A DNA stretch of 64,000 bases from Torreya grandis (GCA_037957365.1 JARHVA010000638.1:3425001-3489000); one strand, 5' to 3'; numbered from the stretch's first letter, positions 12,490-26,300 are shown. Numbers and translations are program-made. The notes: generated by a model not told the origin, from the sequence alone.

Positions 12490-12960
12490 TGTTAATTATA
12501 TTTTTTGATTGAAAATCACACTTATATTGATAAAAATGATATACTACAACACTAATCATACAAAAAAAGGGTGGAAAGAGTCACAATCCACAAGCAAAAT
12601 TACACCAAGCTATAAAATCCTCACGAGTTGAGTAAGTTCAATAGAGGGTCCACAAAATAAAAATATCACATTAAGTCATATTGACATAAGTGTGTAACAA
12701 ACAAAAAAGGAGCACATAAAAAACTCAACAACCCAAAAGTCATTAAGTAGCATCAACAAACATGTTAGCTAGAGGGGGCAACGAAGAGGTAGGATCTTAC
12801 ATATTTCCTCTCGAGCCCCCCTAAGTAGAGTGGCCATCATCCAAAGGTAAAGGCTCCCATCCATCATTCTGCCACTAGTTCTAAGTTTTATCAGCCTATT
12901 GATGATCCCCAAAAATGGCTCATTATATATAGCATATGGTATTCTTCCTCATTGCATAAT
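12490..12960 (-). other. Possible LINE 3' untranslated remnant
   Basis: Read on the minus strand this stretch looks like the end of a non-LTR transcript. A short Leu/Arg-rich reading stops near 12770, followed by T-rich untranslated sequence ending in TCAATATAAGTGTG and an A-rich tail near 12505. No RT domain is joined to it, and it may be a 5'-truncated insertion or the far end of the LINE further right. Weak call. Confidence 0.3.
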
Positions 12961-13204
12961 AAGTGGATCTAAATTTAATTTCTAAACTTATGGTTTATAA
13001 AATAAAAAGTATATATCATGGTTATATCTTTAGAATTCATTGTTAAATCTTTGCTAGATATTTCTAATGTTTATTAGGAAAAGGATGCCAATATGTGCAT
13101 ATATAGTCCATACTAAGCTAAAAAAGATTTTGAGTATGAAGAGTAACCATTCAAGAACAATGTTGAAGTAGTTTTAGTTACTCCTATAGTAGCTCCTAAA
13201 GAAG

Positions 13205-13600
13205 ATCTAGCATTTTAGCCGAGCTATGGACTTCTACAAGGTGAGCTATAGAATTCTACAACCGAGCTATGGACTTCCACAGGTGAGTTATGAAATTTTA
13301 CAATCTAGCTATGTACTTCTATAGGTGAGCTATGAACTTCCATAGCCAAGATATGAACTTCCACAGTTGAGCTAAGGACTTCCATAGGTGAGCTATAGAC
13401 TTCCATAGGCGAGCTATTAACTTATAAAGGCAAGCTACATACTTCCAAAAATGAGATACAAACTTGTTAGGTGAGATACGAACCTTGATAGGCTTGTTAT
13501 AGAATTTGATAGGTTTACTATGGACTTTGATAGGCTTGCTATGAACTTTGATGGGTTTGCTGTGGACTTCAACATAACTACTATAGACTTGTTTAGAAAG
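13205..13600. repeat. Degenerate minisatellite, about 20-30 bp units in two related forms
   Basis: About a dozen imperfect copies of GAGCTATGGACTTCCATAGG follow one another from 13223 to about 13465. They grade into copies of TAGGCTTGCTATGAACTTTGA up to 13600. The minus-strand frames here give only repeat peptides (VHSKPIK, LWKSIAH) and are not genes. Confidence 0.85.
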
Positions 13601-14719
13601 CATTTTTGATGCATTTTAATGATTGCTTGGTCCATACTAAGATAACCAAGATCATTTCCAACTATCACATGAATGTTTTCTATTTATAGTCTTTTTATAT
13701 ATAGACTTATGTATATATACTTTTCATTTATATATTGTATCTAAATGTAGATTTGAGAATTTCATCCCAATAAAATAGTTCTATCCATATTTTATGGTGA
13801 TTGAGGATAAGTTGTAATAGATTAGATTCCTATAATAATTCTCTCTTCATATTTTGTGGAGTTTGAGACAGGCTAGAATATCTAGGTTGTTACTTATAAA
13901 TAAGGTGTTGGTTCGAAGCATGAGATTAAAAATGCAAACTCCCACACCTGAACAAAAATAAATGAATATAATTTATCTCTCCATTATTCTAAATAATGTG
14001 TTTTGAAAGTTTGTGGCATAAAAACTTTTGCTTTTGAATAAAATCTTCTTCCTAGGAATGAGCTGGCTACTCATTCCAAGGAAGATAGATCAATGTGTTT
14101 TTGTTTATTTATTTATTTATTTATTCTGTAATTATCATTTCATTGTAAATTATCATTTTATTTATTTGTGTCTGTAACCATTCCTTTTTATAGTTTGTTT
14201 TGAACCTATAAGTGTATTATTTGTTTATTTAATTCAACAATTTACTTCCTATAAGTGTGATTTAAGTTCATGCATGTGTGATTTAATTGCTTTAAGAGTG
14301 ATTTTTAATTTTTTCAAGTTTGGAAAGTGGTAGAAGGGACTGTTTGACAAAGATATCTTTATCCTATTGCATATTGACTTTGGACACTGACCATGGATTG
14401 ACATTATTAAATTAATGGGATTGATGACCCTCATCACCTATTGAGAGGGAGAAATAGTAAGGGCTAGGCATAGAAACTTGTCCTATGGAGAGGAGCCCTA
14501 TCCCCCCTTCCACCACCTCCTATGTTAGAACCACCAAAATTGCCCTGGCAAGGGGAAGATTAGTGAGAGTGAGGAGAGGGGATCCTATGATGGATTTGAG
14601 AATGTTGCCTATGAAAACCACATCCTCATCCATGAAGAGGAAAATATATACATGGAAAATTTTGGGGGTTCTTGGCTGACCATGCAAAGGGGCATTTCCC
14701 TAGTGATCTAACAGTCACT
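13601..14719. other. Spacer, no gene seen
   Basis: Mixed AT-rich sequence with a short TTTA run near 14108-14123. The stretch 14450-14700 is less AT-rich and could be further LINE-derived sequence, but I cannot read a domain in it. Confidence 0.4.
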
Positions 14720-15699
14720 AAAGATGGTTAAGATCCATACAAATGTTGTCTATCTGACTTTGAATCTAGAGGATGCCATTAAAAATCAAATCAACTTTTT
14801 TAGTTACAAGAAAACTTATTTCCATATCTTTGTGATTAAAAAAGCATGATTTCTAGCTTTCCAGATGTGAAAAATAATATCAACATGGAAAATATACTAA
14901 AATCTATTATATCTTGTTCATAACAAGGCAGAGTTCCCCAAAGAGCCATATTCCTGGTAAAGCATTCTAGTCTAAAATGCTAGATAAGGGTGTGAATCCA
15001 ATTCCAAGTTGATTGGGCATGAGTACAAAACCAAAAAAATGCTTAATCATTTATGGTTGGTGACACGCTAGGCAAATAGGATGTGAGACCCCCATATGCT
15101 TAATAATATCACCCATAGGTAAACCTTAGTAAACAAGAAACTAGCCAAAGTGATCATTTTTGGGTTCAAAAAAGGCATCCCACATAGTGGAAAACCTTCT
15201 AGTCCAAACTGCCTGGCTTGAACAAATATTCCATTTGGTGTTTGAGAATGTCATCTTGAATATGATGAGGAGCTAATAGATTATACCCCAAATGGGGGGA
15301 ATAGTAATAAAATGGCATGGAAGTAGGCCAATGATAAACCTTCCACTATGGAGTAAGAGAATAAACTCCAAGATTATGAAGGCACTCTTTAGGTATAGAA
15401 TTCTAAATTTTTTGAATAGACTCAACATCTTCCTTCTTAAGGTTAAATTCATTCTAAACTAGATTCAAAGGAAGCGAAGTGCAATGAACTTTACAAAATA
15501 AATATACAATAGTTTTAATACCATTTTTTAACAACCTCAACCTCTTAATCAATGGAACCAATAGAAAGGGAACATTAAGAAATTTCAATGTTGGGGATCA
15601 ACAAATAAAGTGAGTATTTAGATATAGGCCATTCTTGAATCCCTATCCTACCCAAATGAGATGAGGTTTGAGCCTTTCCCAAACTTTTCATATACTATA

Positions 15700-17160
15700 A
15701 ATGAAAAAATTGAATTCAATCTTAATAAGAATAGGGGTTATGAGAAGAGTATGCAAACCAAAGCCTTGTTAGGCCTTCTTATCACAAGGGTGGTCTTGGT
15801 AAGATTTTTTTAACAAAATACTCAAAGATGCATCACTTTCTATCCCTCTAATGATAAAATTAATGGTGAGATCTATCCCTTGAATCTTAAAATCAAAGAG
15901 TCTTAGGCCACCAACATATATCCCATTAAACTCTGTGAAATTTTTTGTGGCCTTCAAGATTGGCCCATAACAAATCTCTTAATAGATTTTCTAGCTTGGC
16001 ATATGTATAATTTGAGGGATCCTAATAAGAGGAATAATAAACATGACTAGCATCCAACACCTTGGAGTAAATATGAAACTTACCTATAAATGATAAGGGT
16101 TTAGTAATCCAAGAAGAGATCTTTTTCTTAAGACTTTAAACCACATAATACCACAAGTCAGTAGGAGAGGCACAAAAGGTAAACGAAAATTTGAAAAACT
16201 TAAATTTAAATATAGGGAAGAGCCATTTCCATTGATAACCCTCTAACCAAGGAGGTTTGGGTTAGATATTAGCAATAACACTATGTTTTCTTCCACTATA
16301 TGGAGGACCTAAAGGTCAGACAAAAAGTGTGAAGGCATTCCTTAGCATTCTTAACTAATATCTCTTCCTCCTAAAGAGTGAGGAAAGAATCATCAATGAA
16401 GTGACCATTGAGAAATTGATGATCAAAATTAGGGAGACATATATCCATCACCAATCCCATAGAAGCAAAGTTATCTAAATGATAGTTAAAGCCTTCAACC
16501 ATCAAGACATATAGAGAAGGTGCTAGAGGACAACCATTTTTGATATATCTATGCAATTAAAACCAACTATACTTATCCATATTGATATTAATACATGCCC
16601 CAACATCTTGAAAAAACATATTCACAACCTAAAAAAATTGAGGGTCAAAGTTGATGGCTTGGAGCATGGAAATAATAGAAGGCCACTTGATGCGATCATA
16701 ATCCTTTTCAAAATCAATGTTGACAAATAGGGCCTTTTTATTAGACACCCAAACCCATTCCATGCCTTCACAGATAGTAATGACATTGTTTGTAATATAT
16801 ATATGTTGGATAAATCTTTTTGTTCACTATGATCAATTAAATGAAGAAGAATTTTAATCTTGAGTGTTAAAGCCTTAGTAATTATTTTATAAGAAACATT
16901 TAGTACAGTGATGGGTCTCCAATTAACAATAGACTTAGGATCAACAACTTGGGAATGAATCTGATATTTCCTTGATTGATGATAGGTCCTAGAAAATTAG
17001 ATAAAATAGATTCAAAATAGACCTTGTGAAGATTAGGGCCTAAAGTATACCATAAGATTTGATAAAAATCACATGAGAAGACATCAATACTTAGATATTT
17101 ATCTGTATCCATCTTCATAATTTATTCCTTCAGATCATTCAAAGTGAAAGGCCTATCAAA
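15700..17160 (-). pseudogene. LINE reverse transcriptase remnant
   Basis: Reading the minus strand across several frames gives the landmarks of an L1-type RT: FYQ...GPIINQGNIRFIPK (17000-16930), FEKDYDRIKW (the usual AFD motif region, near 16700), NGCPLAPSLYVLMVEGF (16545-16490) and GHFIDDSFLTL (near 16390), where FADD would hold the catalytic Asp pair. Stops and frameshifts interrupt it many times, so it encodes no enzyme. Confidence 0.85.
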
Positions 17161-19129
17161 ATTAACCTATTAAGCTTTAGAGAGCTTATAGGGGACAATA
17201 TGGAGCAATTGATCTAGAGTTAATTCACGCTCAAGAAAAGTGGGTTGAGCCAAAAGAAAACATGATAATGGTGTACAAGGGCTTGTAGTATGCTAATTAG
17301 TATAACTATCCAGACATCTCCTTCCCTAATATCTTTAATTATATCATAAACTCTTCTTGAGAAAATTAGAAAGAAGAAATCTTTGGTGACTTTATCTCTA
17401 ATTTTAAGCTAATGAATTAGATCTCTAATCTGGGCTCCTCTAGCCTTGTAGGCCTCCCCAATTTGGAGTTTATATTGCCAAAGGGTTATTTGAGTCTAAA
17501 GGTGAACATTGAAAGGTGAGGCCTCAAGTTACTATGAAACCTAAAAATATTCATATTTTGTGGCATTATGAATGCACTGGGGAAAAAAATAGCCTACTTA
17601 CCACATAGGTGAAGGAAAGTGGTGGCATGATAAAGAGGATCAATCCACCACTAAATCCATCCAATAACCCTAGTGGGTTGGGGAACCAAGTTATAAATTT
17701 TTATAATATGCCTGATGGTTCTTTCATGATTAATATGAGCAATATTAAGCTAGAACTATGTTAAATTAGGTATCATATAAGGACTAATCCATTCTAAATT
17801 TAAGTAGATAAGACGATGATCTAATAAAAGAGTGTCATGGAACACAAAAACTAGACTATTATGAATTGGAGCAAAGAAAAATAAATCTTGTTCTACACAA
17901 AAAGTGTGATCAAGATGTTTAAGTACTTTATCCTCTCCCTATCAAAAGTTTGATCGAGTGAACCAAGGAGAGTCTAATTATTTCCTCCAGTGGTGGTTTG
18001 GATCAAACACCCTAAGTTTTTTATGCATGTAATACCATGCCTCTCTTTCCTTAGTACACCGACATATGGGAAGATGACCTTATTTATCTTCATAATATTC
18101 AACCATGTTGAAATACCCATAAATATCCAATGGGAATTAGGAATGGAATTTAAAAACCATCACCAAAGTATGGTGTGCTCCACAACATCATTAGAGGTGT
18201 GTAGGTTAACTAGATCAATTATGTGGTTATCAAACTAAAAAAGAGTCCATATGACTTGATGGGTGGGGTTAGACCCCCAAGAAATAATGTTTTAACAAAG
18301 CTTCAGAGCTAAGAGAGTAATGACACCACTATGACCAATTTCATGATTGGTATGCTGACAAAGGGACCTAGGCCATATAATATGAGTAGCATTTTAAAGG
18401 AGGAAGTCAAAGATCTTGACTTCTTGAAGACAAATAATTTCATATGATTAAAAAAATTGACAATTTTTCCTAACCGCATATTTTCATGGTGGATCTATGA
18501 GGCCTCAAATATTCAAATAATATAGTAACATTAGTAAACATCAAGGTTCATATCATTCCCCTCTTTGATGTCTTCAAGATAAGTACACTAGTTAAAATAG
18601 GGTTTTTTCTTCATAAAATTTCCAAGATAAAAGGTTGTCACTTGTGTGACATGTAATTTTCATCATGTGAGGGAGATGGGATTTGAGAATGTCATATAAC
18701 TACTTTGAGATCAAGGGTAATGATATTAAGTTCATCATCTAAATATATCACCCTAAGAGGGGGTGTGCTAATAGATCCTCAAGAATAGAAGGCAACAGAG
18801 TGACAATAGAAGCCACCACTTGAGGTGTGCATAGAATTAGTGAAGCCTTGCTAAGCAAATCAATGACAACTTTACTAGTTGTAGCTACAACACTAGGACC
18901 ACTTGATGGGTGATACATAGAAGCCTAGTATTTACCATTACTATGGGCTAATTTTTTTTTATTGGTGACGATGGTCCACCCATCATAATTTCCATTCTTG
19001 ATTTTGGGTTTGGACCCAAGCTTCTTCTAAAGATAATAATGGTTAGGGGCCATCAAAGGACCCTCTCATATCATATGATCTAAGTATCAACACCTAAAAA
19101 AAGTGTTTCGTAGATTAATGTATAGCATA

Positions 19130-19513
19130 CACTAGGTAAAATTATTATTTACCACTTGAATCTCAATGGATTCTTTGAGGTCTCCAGCTAGATCTACTTC
19201 CACACAAACCCTTTTTTGGGGACAATCAGTGTAATATTTTGGTTGCTCGTGGAAAAAATATGTATCTTGGGGATTTATCATATGGTCAATAAAACCCCAT
19301 AGAGGGAGAGGCAATCCAAATGAATTTGATCCAAACTAGAATTTTAAGCTTGGTATGCTTAGAGGCTTGAAAGTCTCGAGTCCAATGAGAAATAACTACC
19401 AACGTGTTGTAGATGAACCAAGGGCCATGGGTGATAATACCTTTTTTGTGTTCCAAATTGGTGAATAAAAATAAAAATAAACCTTTTGTAAGGTTTTGGA
19501 CTCCTAATTTCAC
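19130..19513 (-). pseudogene. LINE ORF1 remnant with DUF4283-like domain
   Basis: The minus-strand reading KGLFLFLFTNLEHKKGIITHGPWFIY... and, in a second frame, LPLWGF...RVCVEVDLAGDLKESIEI match the pattern of DUF4283 proteins from plant LINE ORF1. These bind the element RNA and usually have a CCHC knuckle after VCVEVDL; here that knuckle is not readable. The domain is split between two overlapping frames (19286-19513 and 19132-19314), so at least one frameshift is present. Confidence 0.75.
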
Positions 19514-19560
19514 ACCAAGGCCTTGTCAATGGTTATGCACCCATTGTTTTCTAAAGCTCT

Positions 19561-20422
19561 CAGGGGGGACTCTACCCATAAAATAAACAACCAGAGTGAA
19601 ATTTTCAAAATAAATTCAAGCTTTATCAAATTCAAATAGATCTAGAATAACATCAATTAAATAGGTGTTTATATTAAAACTAATACCTCATGATATAATT
19701 TTGAAATGATTTTTCTCACTTACTTTGATGTCATTCTCACTCAGTCTCACACCAACTTTCCCTACATCCAAAGATACAAAAATGGTGGTGGTGGTCATTT
19801 AATAGAAGACCTACCAAACCACAAAAGAGTGGATCATGAAACCAATAAATACATAATAAAACTTGATAATTCCTACCTATCTCAATGGTAGATCAATAGT
19901 ATGATAGTGAGAACCCTAAGTGTGAGCAACCATTAAGCACTTTGTACATCTCTCTCTTGAAACCTCCATGGTACATGTTCTCCTTTTTTTCAAATTGAGC
20001 TAAAAGCAAAACATACTTTTGTGTTGTTATAACTATATTGTTGATCTTACATAAATTCAAAATTATTTGAGATAAAAAAATAAGTGTAGGGAAACAAATT
20101 CATGATTAGATCCTGGGTGTGCATTAAAGGAGAAGGGTATTGAAACATAACATTCTAAATTGGGTTTTTGGTGAAATTTTATGGTAGCACAATGATGGGT
20201 GTACATGGTGCATTAAAGGAGAAGGGTATTGAAAGCATTAAAATGGTCTTTTTATGGTTTTAAATTTGTCCTCTTCTAAGTTGTATTGATTTCCTTCAAC
20301 AACTAATGCAAAAAGTATTTGTATTGTTAAACATTTTTTTTAAAAACTAGTTTGATGTTATTGTATAGTGCTTGCAAAAAATTCACACTTTTTAGTGGTT
20401 TTATTTTATTTGAGTTTATTTC

Positions 20423-20464
<42 letters not shown>

Positions 20465-20852
20465 GATGCCATGTTTCTTATTTGTTTTTAATTTTATTAC
20501 AATTACCTATTCTTTTCTCTTTTCATTTTCTTTTAATAATATTCCTATTTATTAAATAATATTAATATTTATCTACTATATTTTTATTATATTATTTTAA
20601 TATAATTTTTAAATAGTTTAATTATAATAGTTATAGTTCCCTCTATTTGTATAACATTTATTCAAATAAATTTACTCTTACATGTTATATTTACAATTTC
20701 CATAAAATTTTGAATCTTTATCTCAATCATTTACAAATTTTATCAATAATTTATTTTGGATAGATATTTGAATACCGGGGGTCCCTCACCCTTCCATTAT
20801 AATCAAAAAATAAATAAATCAATAACTTTTTTTAATTCCATGATAAGGCTAC
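19561..20852. other. Spacer with short repeats
   Basis: No gene seen. A direct repeat of about 27 bp (GCATTAAAGGAGAAGGGTAT and following bases) lies at 20121 and 20210. A (CAT)n microsatellite of about 12 units lies at 20429-20464. The rest is AT-rich up to the LTR element. Confidence 0.6.
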
Positions 20853-22266
20853 TGTAGACACCGAAATCGTGTCTACCCCTTGGTCCTTTCCCCCCTTAGT
20901 CCCCTTTGGTCCACTTAACCACTCCTAACCCATGTCTTATTAATTTGAAATAATTATCTTATTTTGAGTTAATAATTCCCTCTCCCTTGCCACCTCACCA
21001 CCCTAGGATGCCCTTCTTTGGATTCCCTTCATCCCCCCATGACCCATTTATGACCTATTCCTCATCCTCTCATCCATTTTAATCACCTTCGACCGTTTCT
21101 TCCCCCGACCCGCTGACCCGGCAGTTGGGAAAACAGATAGAAGGCTATTTTTAGCCTTTTTCTTGCCTTCCAGCCACCGACGTCGGTCAACTGTCGACCG
21201 ACGTCAGCGATATTGCCAGCGTCAGTTTCCTTCATAATGGTTTTTTGCGTTCGTTATCCCCCCTTCACCCCTGCACTTCATCCCTCTCTGGAATCTTACA
21301 ATCTGATCAATCAATCGGCCAATCTTTCCACTATACCTCTCACTCTCTCTCTCAAGTACACACAGCAGGCTTCTACACCAGCGAGCACAACAGGTATCAG
21401 GAGCCCCACCTTGCAATAGTCTTCTGCATCAACAACAGGTATATCAGCAACCTGGGATCCTACACTTCTTCTTCAGCAGGCAAGAGGTAAGCACTCTTCT
21501 ATTATGTCATTTTCAATAGCTTAGAATGTCTCTGTAATCAACTTTCTATTTATTGCTTCTAAGCCATACTATCACCAGACCAGACCCAAATCCTTGTCTC
21601 CCTATTGCTTCCATCTTCTATTTGGTCCCTCTTTCAGACCATTCTTTCTGCCTGCAAAAACTCTATACAGAACATTCAACCAGTCTCAGACCCAGACCCC
21701 CAGACCATTCAACCAGACCCATAAGCTTTCTCAGACCCGTCCACAGACCAAAAACTCGTCCAGACCTCATCCACAGACTACTACCCCGATCGACGCCAGC
21801 CATAGAGACCACTGCCCCCATCGACATCGGCAAAATAACCGATGTCGGCAGACCTTGACAACCGACGCCAGTAGGAACACCGACGTCGGTGACTGTGACC
21901 AGGCCGACAGTAACATTCAGGTAAGCATTTGCTTCCATTTCTTTTTCAAGTCTTCAATCATTTCAGTCTTGTATTACTCTGCCTTTTATCAGACATTACT
22001 TTTATCAATCAGTGGGTTGACATCCTTCAAGCTTTTGCTTCTGGGATCAAGCATTTGCTTGGCAACCCACCATCTCCTCATCTAACGCCTTCTTTGTCTT
22101 AGTCTCTTTCTTTTGCAGGTGTCATCATCGACAACTAAAGAGGAGTTCTCACGACGTCTGGATAATGGTGCGCATGACTTCATCCAAGTACATACAAGCC
22201 TTAGACCATTTCTCTTACTTTCTTATTCTCTCTTTGAATGTAGAAAGCGAAAATCATATAGAAACA
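20853..22266 (+). repeat. Left (5') LTR of the gag-only element
   Basis: Begins TGTAGACACCGAAATCGTGT and ends ATATAGAAACA. The first 25 bases hold an 8-bp perfect inverted repeat (GTAGACAC, 7-nt loop, GTGTCTAC). Two clusters of GACGTC-type palindromes lie at about 21175-21232 and 21785-21905. Frames inside it (for example 21222-22085) are LTR sequence, not genes. Confidence 0.93.
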
Positions 22267-22269
22267 TTC

Positions 22270-22288
22270 TGGCACGCCCGGTGGGACC
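22270..22288 (+). other. Primer-binding-like site of the gag-only element
   Basis: TGGCACGCCCGGTGGGACC starts three bases after the left LTR. It begins with TGG, complementary to the CCA end of a tRNA, and is the form seen at this place in many plant gypsy elements. I do not name the tRNA. Confidence 0.75.
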
Positions 22289-23322
22289 TTAAGGTCTTCC
22301 TTGGGTTCCTTTTCTTTCTGTTTATATAGGTGCATTAGGTTTCTCCCTTTTCACCTCTTTCTTCTCTTCTAAACGACATCATAAGCAGGATTAAAAAGAA
22401 CCTTTCTTTCTTTTCTTACATTTCAAACTAGTCAAAAGTCATATTCTTCAACCCTTTCTCAACTTGTTTTCATACGAACTAACATTTTGACTTGGGCTTA
22501 AAACACATTGCATGTCATTTCTACTTGCTTGCATTTCTTAGTCCACACCTAGTAATTAATAATTGCATCATGAATTAATCATAGTCCACTTTATGTTACA
22601 CAACCAAACCACTTGCACCAAATCAAACATCAAAACTTACCTGAGACAAGGCCCGACTGGGATTTCATCCCCCAACGGATACCTTACCCATCCCGGCAAT
22701 CCCACTTGGATTTCATCACTAAGGGGAAATCCCACTCTATTCTCTGGCAGAGGATAATCTCTAGGGAAAAGTATATTTTGGCTAAGCGAGACCAGCTTAT
22801 CACTGGGCTCGTGAAGTGAGGGGAGCTTGCTCCTTAGCACCAGGCCATGTACGGAACCTAACCCAGACTCTTGAGCACCTAAACAAACCTGAAACCATCC
22901 ATAGACTACCTCTTCTAGGACCCTTCTAACAGCCAACCTCCCCAAACATCACTTTAAGGCATAAGCCACACGAGCTTAATAATTTATTTCTAGGGATTTA
23001 ACACTTAGGCTCTGCTTGTGTTCTTCATCTTTTCTGTTCTTATCTGCTTGTTTGAGCTAGTGAGGACATTCTTCTTCCTTTTTTCCAAAAACTCTCAAAT
23101 CTTTTGGGTTTCTAGAAAACGTAGTCACCGGCATCGGTTTTACCACTGACATCGACAACATTTCTTCGCCGGTATCGGTTATCTGACCGACGGTCACTGT
23201 CACAGTCCTTTTCTTCCAAAAATAGCAGCCTAAAACCCGACCCTTTTTCTACCAAAAACCACATTCTGAGTTTTTGAAACTAAAAAAACAAAGTTTCTGG
23301 AACTTGACCCTTCTTGCCTTGA
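22289..23322 (+). other. Untranslated leader of the gag-only element
   Basis: About 1 kb between primer site and gag start with no coding sequence. It contains repeated GGGATTTCATC / GGATTTCATCACTAAGGGG phrases near 22660-22740 and another GACGTC-family cluster at about 23125-23200. Confidence 0.6.
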
Positions 23323-26300
23323 ATGGTTTTGACACGCGGTCAAACCAAGGCCCTTCTTGACCAAGCGAGGCATCAACCGCTTCCGCCTTCCCCATCCATA
23401 ACCAGTCTTATAATGGAGTTCCACTCGGAGACCGAAAGAACTCCTACTCGACCGACCCCAACTCAGCTTCCCATTATCCCTGAAGGGGACCAAGATTTTG
23501 AGAGATTCTTGGACCTCAATGTCAAAGCCCTCCAAAACTATCTCGCGAGAAACCCAACGCGAGACCTTTCGGGTGAAGCGGTGATGACATCAACACCATC
23601 CGCTACCCAGCCTTTTGCCTCAACCATTAATTTGACTATGGCCAATACGTAAAGTTTGGCCTCCCCATCTATTTTTAGACCAACCTCCATCGGGGTTCCA
23701 TTACCCCCTCAACCACACGCAATTCAACCAAGCTCTACATCATACCAGAACTTGATTGTCTCGACCCCTCACACTCTTGCGCCCATAAATGCAGGAGTGT
23801 CTATCTCCCCTTTTGCCAATGCCACCATGCAACCACCTTTGGCGATATCCAGTCAACTTATGCCTTCTACCTTCATGACCCAACCACCCTTGGCCTCCAC
23901 TTATGTCCCTGCGACTAGTTACAAATATGTTGCACCCCTACAAGTGCAACTGACTACGTCGTATGCCCCTTCTAGCCTCTTTCAAGTGCCCTACAACCTA
24001 GGGGGCACCCCATTTGCCAATCTATCAACAGATCTCATCAAAATGATGATGGACAAAATGTCCAGTCTCAAGACCTCTATTTCTGGTTCACGCAATGCTC
24101 TCTCGTATGAGCAAATTTGCAATGAACCCATCCATCCTTTTGTCCCGATCTGACCATACCCCAACTAGTAGGAGATTCCTAAATTTACTCACTTTCAGAG
24201 TAAGGAAGACCCACAATAGCACCTACGAGCATTCAGACATGCTTGTTATCTTATAGCGCATGACGATGCATTATTGTTATGCACGTTCCCCATGTCGCTT
24301 TCTGGCCCCGCCCTTGACTGGTATAGCTCTCTTACCAGACATTCTATCTTTTCATTCATTCAACTTGCCCAATTATTTCTCGACCATTTTTCTATCAATA
24401 TCACCAAACAAGTCTCAATCACAGACCTCTACTCCATCAGGCAATTTGACGATGAATCAATAGTCAATTTTGTCGCCTGTTGGGGAGGCTTGATTAACTA
24501 GCTCTCCTTCTCCTTGCCTCAACCTGAGCTCATCGAGCTCTTTTCTTGAGCATGTGCTAGGCACATCTCTTCTACCTTGCGGGTTCAAACATTCTGCACT
24601 TTCGATGAAGCTTTCACCATGGCCCAAAAGCTTGAACTCCGCGCCATTGAAGAGGATAAGGTCAAATTGCGTAATACCAACGCAAAAGCCAATGACCCTT
24701 CTTCTTCCAGACCTTCTTCTTCCCACTCCAAGTCCAAAGGAGTGGCCAACACTATGGTCATTAGATCACCATCCTTGATAACAACTAATCACTCTCAACC
24801 TTCTACATCTTTAAGCATCATTAAACAATTCCAACAACGGTACATCCAGCGTTCATACACTCCACTTGGAGAATCATACGCTTCCATTTTGGAAAAACTT
24901 GTCAAGCAAGGGGTCCTCAATCTCCCTCCAATCTGACCACCTCAATTCGACCCTTCAAAAGCCCTCCCTACATGGTATAGGGAGGCCGACTTCTGTCACT
25001 TTCACCGCGTACAAGGCCATGACATCGACAATTGCCAAACCTTCAAAAACATAGTCCAAGACATGATCGACAAGGGAGATCTTATTTTGGACAACCTGAA
25101 TGCCCCACCCAACCAACACATCAATATCTTCAAACAATCCTTTCTTAATCATCTACCTACCCAAAATAATGTCCAAACCATGGCCGATAGCTCCCACGAG
25201 CATGACATACACACGGTCAACACAGTCTTGCCTCTTGTCCCTGACCAACCTCCTTCACAGGTGGAAGACCCTTCTTCCCCTATTTCTCTTCCACAGGTAG
25301 AAGAATCTTCTTCTCTTGTTAGTCCTCCATCGACCTCTCTTATATTGGGGGACGCCTTGACCATGCCAATGCCATTAGCCCCACCTCCAATGGAAGACCA
25401 TACCTTGCCTACTCCTCAACCACAAGTAGAAGGCACCATCATCCCTACCCTCTGCCCTCTTGAGGAGCCGCACTCTCCTATTTCTTCTCCACCAAGAGAA
25501 GACCCAGTCTCTCTGCCTACTTCGATCGAAGAAGACCTAGTCACAGTTTTTTATTGCTTTTTGCCTGAGATTGCTACATCTCACTCATCTCCATCCACAT
25601 CCAAACCCAAACCCGTATCTAACCTCACCTCACACAATGGTGGACCTCAACCCAAACCAAAGAAAGCCACTAAACTACACCGGAGGAATCCTCCCCCACC
25701 TTCGTTATTACCTTCAATTTTGGGCCCGCATCCGTCCACTTTAATAGGAGTGCTTCCTACTCCCATACTTCACAGAGGCAAGTCGCCTCCATTACTCTCT
25801 CAACCCATCAGACATATATCTCCTCCAATCCATCGACCAACACCTCCTAAACCAAAGTCATCAACCCCCACTGCAACAAGACACACAGACCCATTAGCAG
25901 GTTCTTATGCCTTGTTGTTATAGCAATTGTTGCAGTCTTCTTGCATCAATCTCCTACCTCTTAAACCATATCAATCTCTCAGACCAAAACCACCCTGGTT
26001 CGACGACACTCAAATTTGTGCGTATCATCGCACGCCTGGGCACGACACTGAGCATTGTTGTGCCCTCAAGGTTGTCATTCGCCAATGTCTGGGGAATGTC
26101 ACCTTTCTTCTCGACCATGTTAGCAACAAGCCTTCAACACCGCCCCACTCATCGACTCTAGGATCAAGACCATCTTGGTTCGACAACTCTAAATTTTGCC
26201 ACTATCATCACACCTTGGGACATGACACTAAGCGTTGTTGCACTCTTAAATTGGTCATTCGTCAAGCCCAAAAAAGGGATACCCTTCTCATCAAGGATCC

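Larger units (their letters stand above)
14720..19560 (-). mobile_element. Decayed plant LINE (non-LTR retrotransposon), nearly full length
   Basis: On the minus strand, in order: an ORF1 protein with a DUF4283-type domain (19513-19130), an endonuclease-like stretch (about 18300-17300), a reverse transcriptase (about 17160-15700) and a zinc-binding RT tail (about 15200-15000, SHPICLACHQ). This is the plant L1-type layout. Every domain is split by stops and frameshifts. No clear poly-A tail or target duplication is seen, so both ends are approximate. Confidence 0.85.

Noticed and set aside
13205..13600. CRISPR-like regular repeats
   Set aside because: Units are directly adjacent without unique spacers, and the DNA is plant nuclear.
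21553..22085. Open frames inside the LTRs of the gag-only element
   Set aside because: They lie in LTR sequence, and the right LTR keeps only shortened versions; the less AT-rich base composition explains the openness.
24457..24726. Minus-strand frame of 89 residues within the gag-only element
   Set aside because: Antisense shadow of the gag-like frame.
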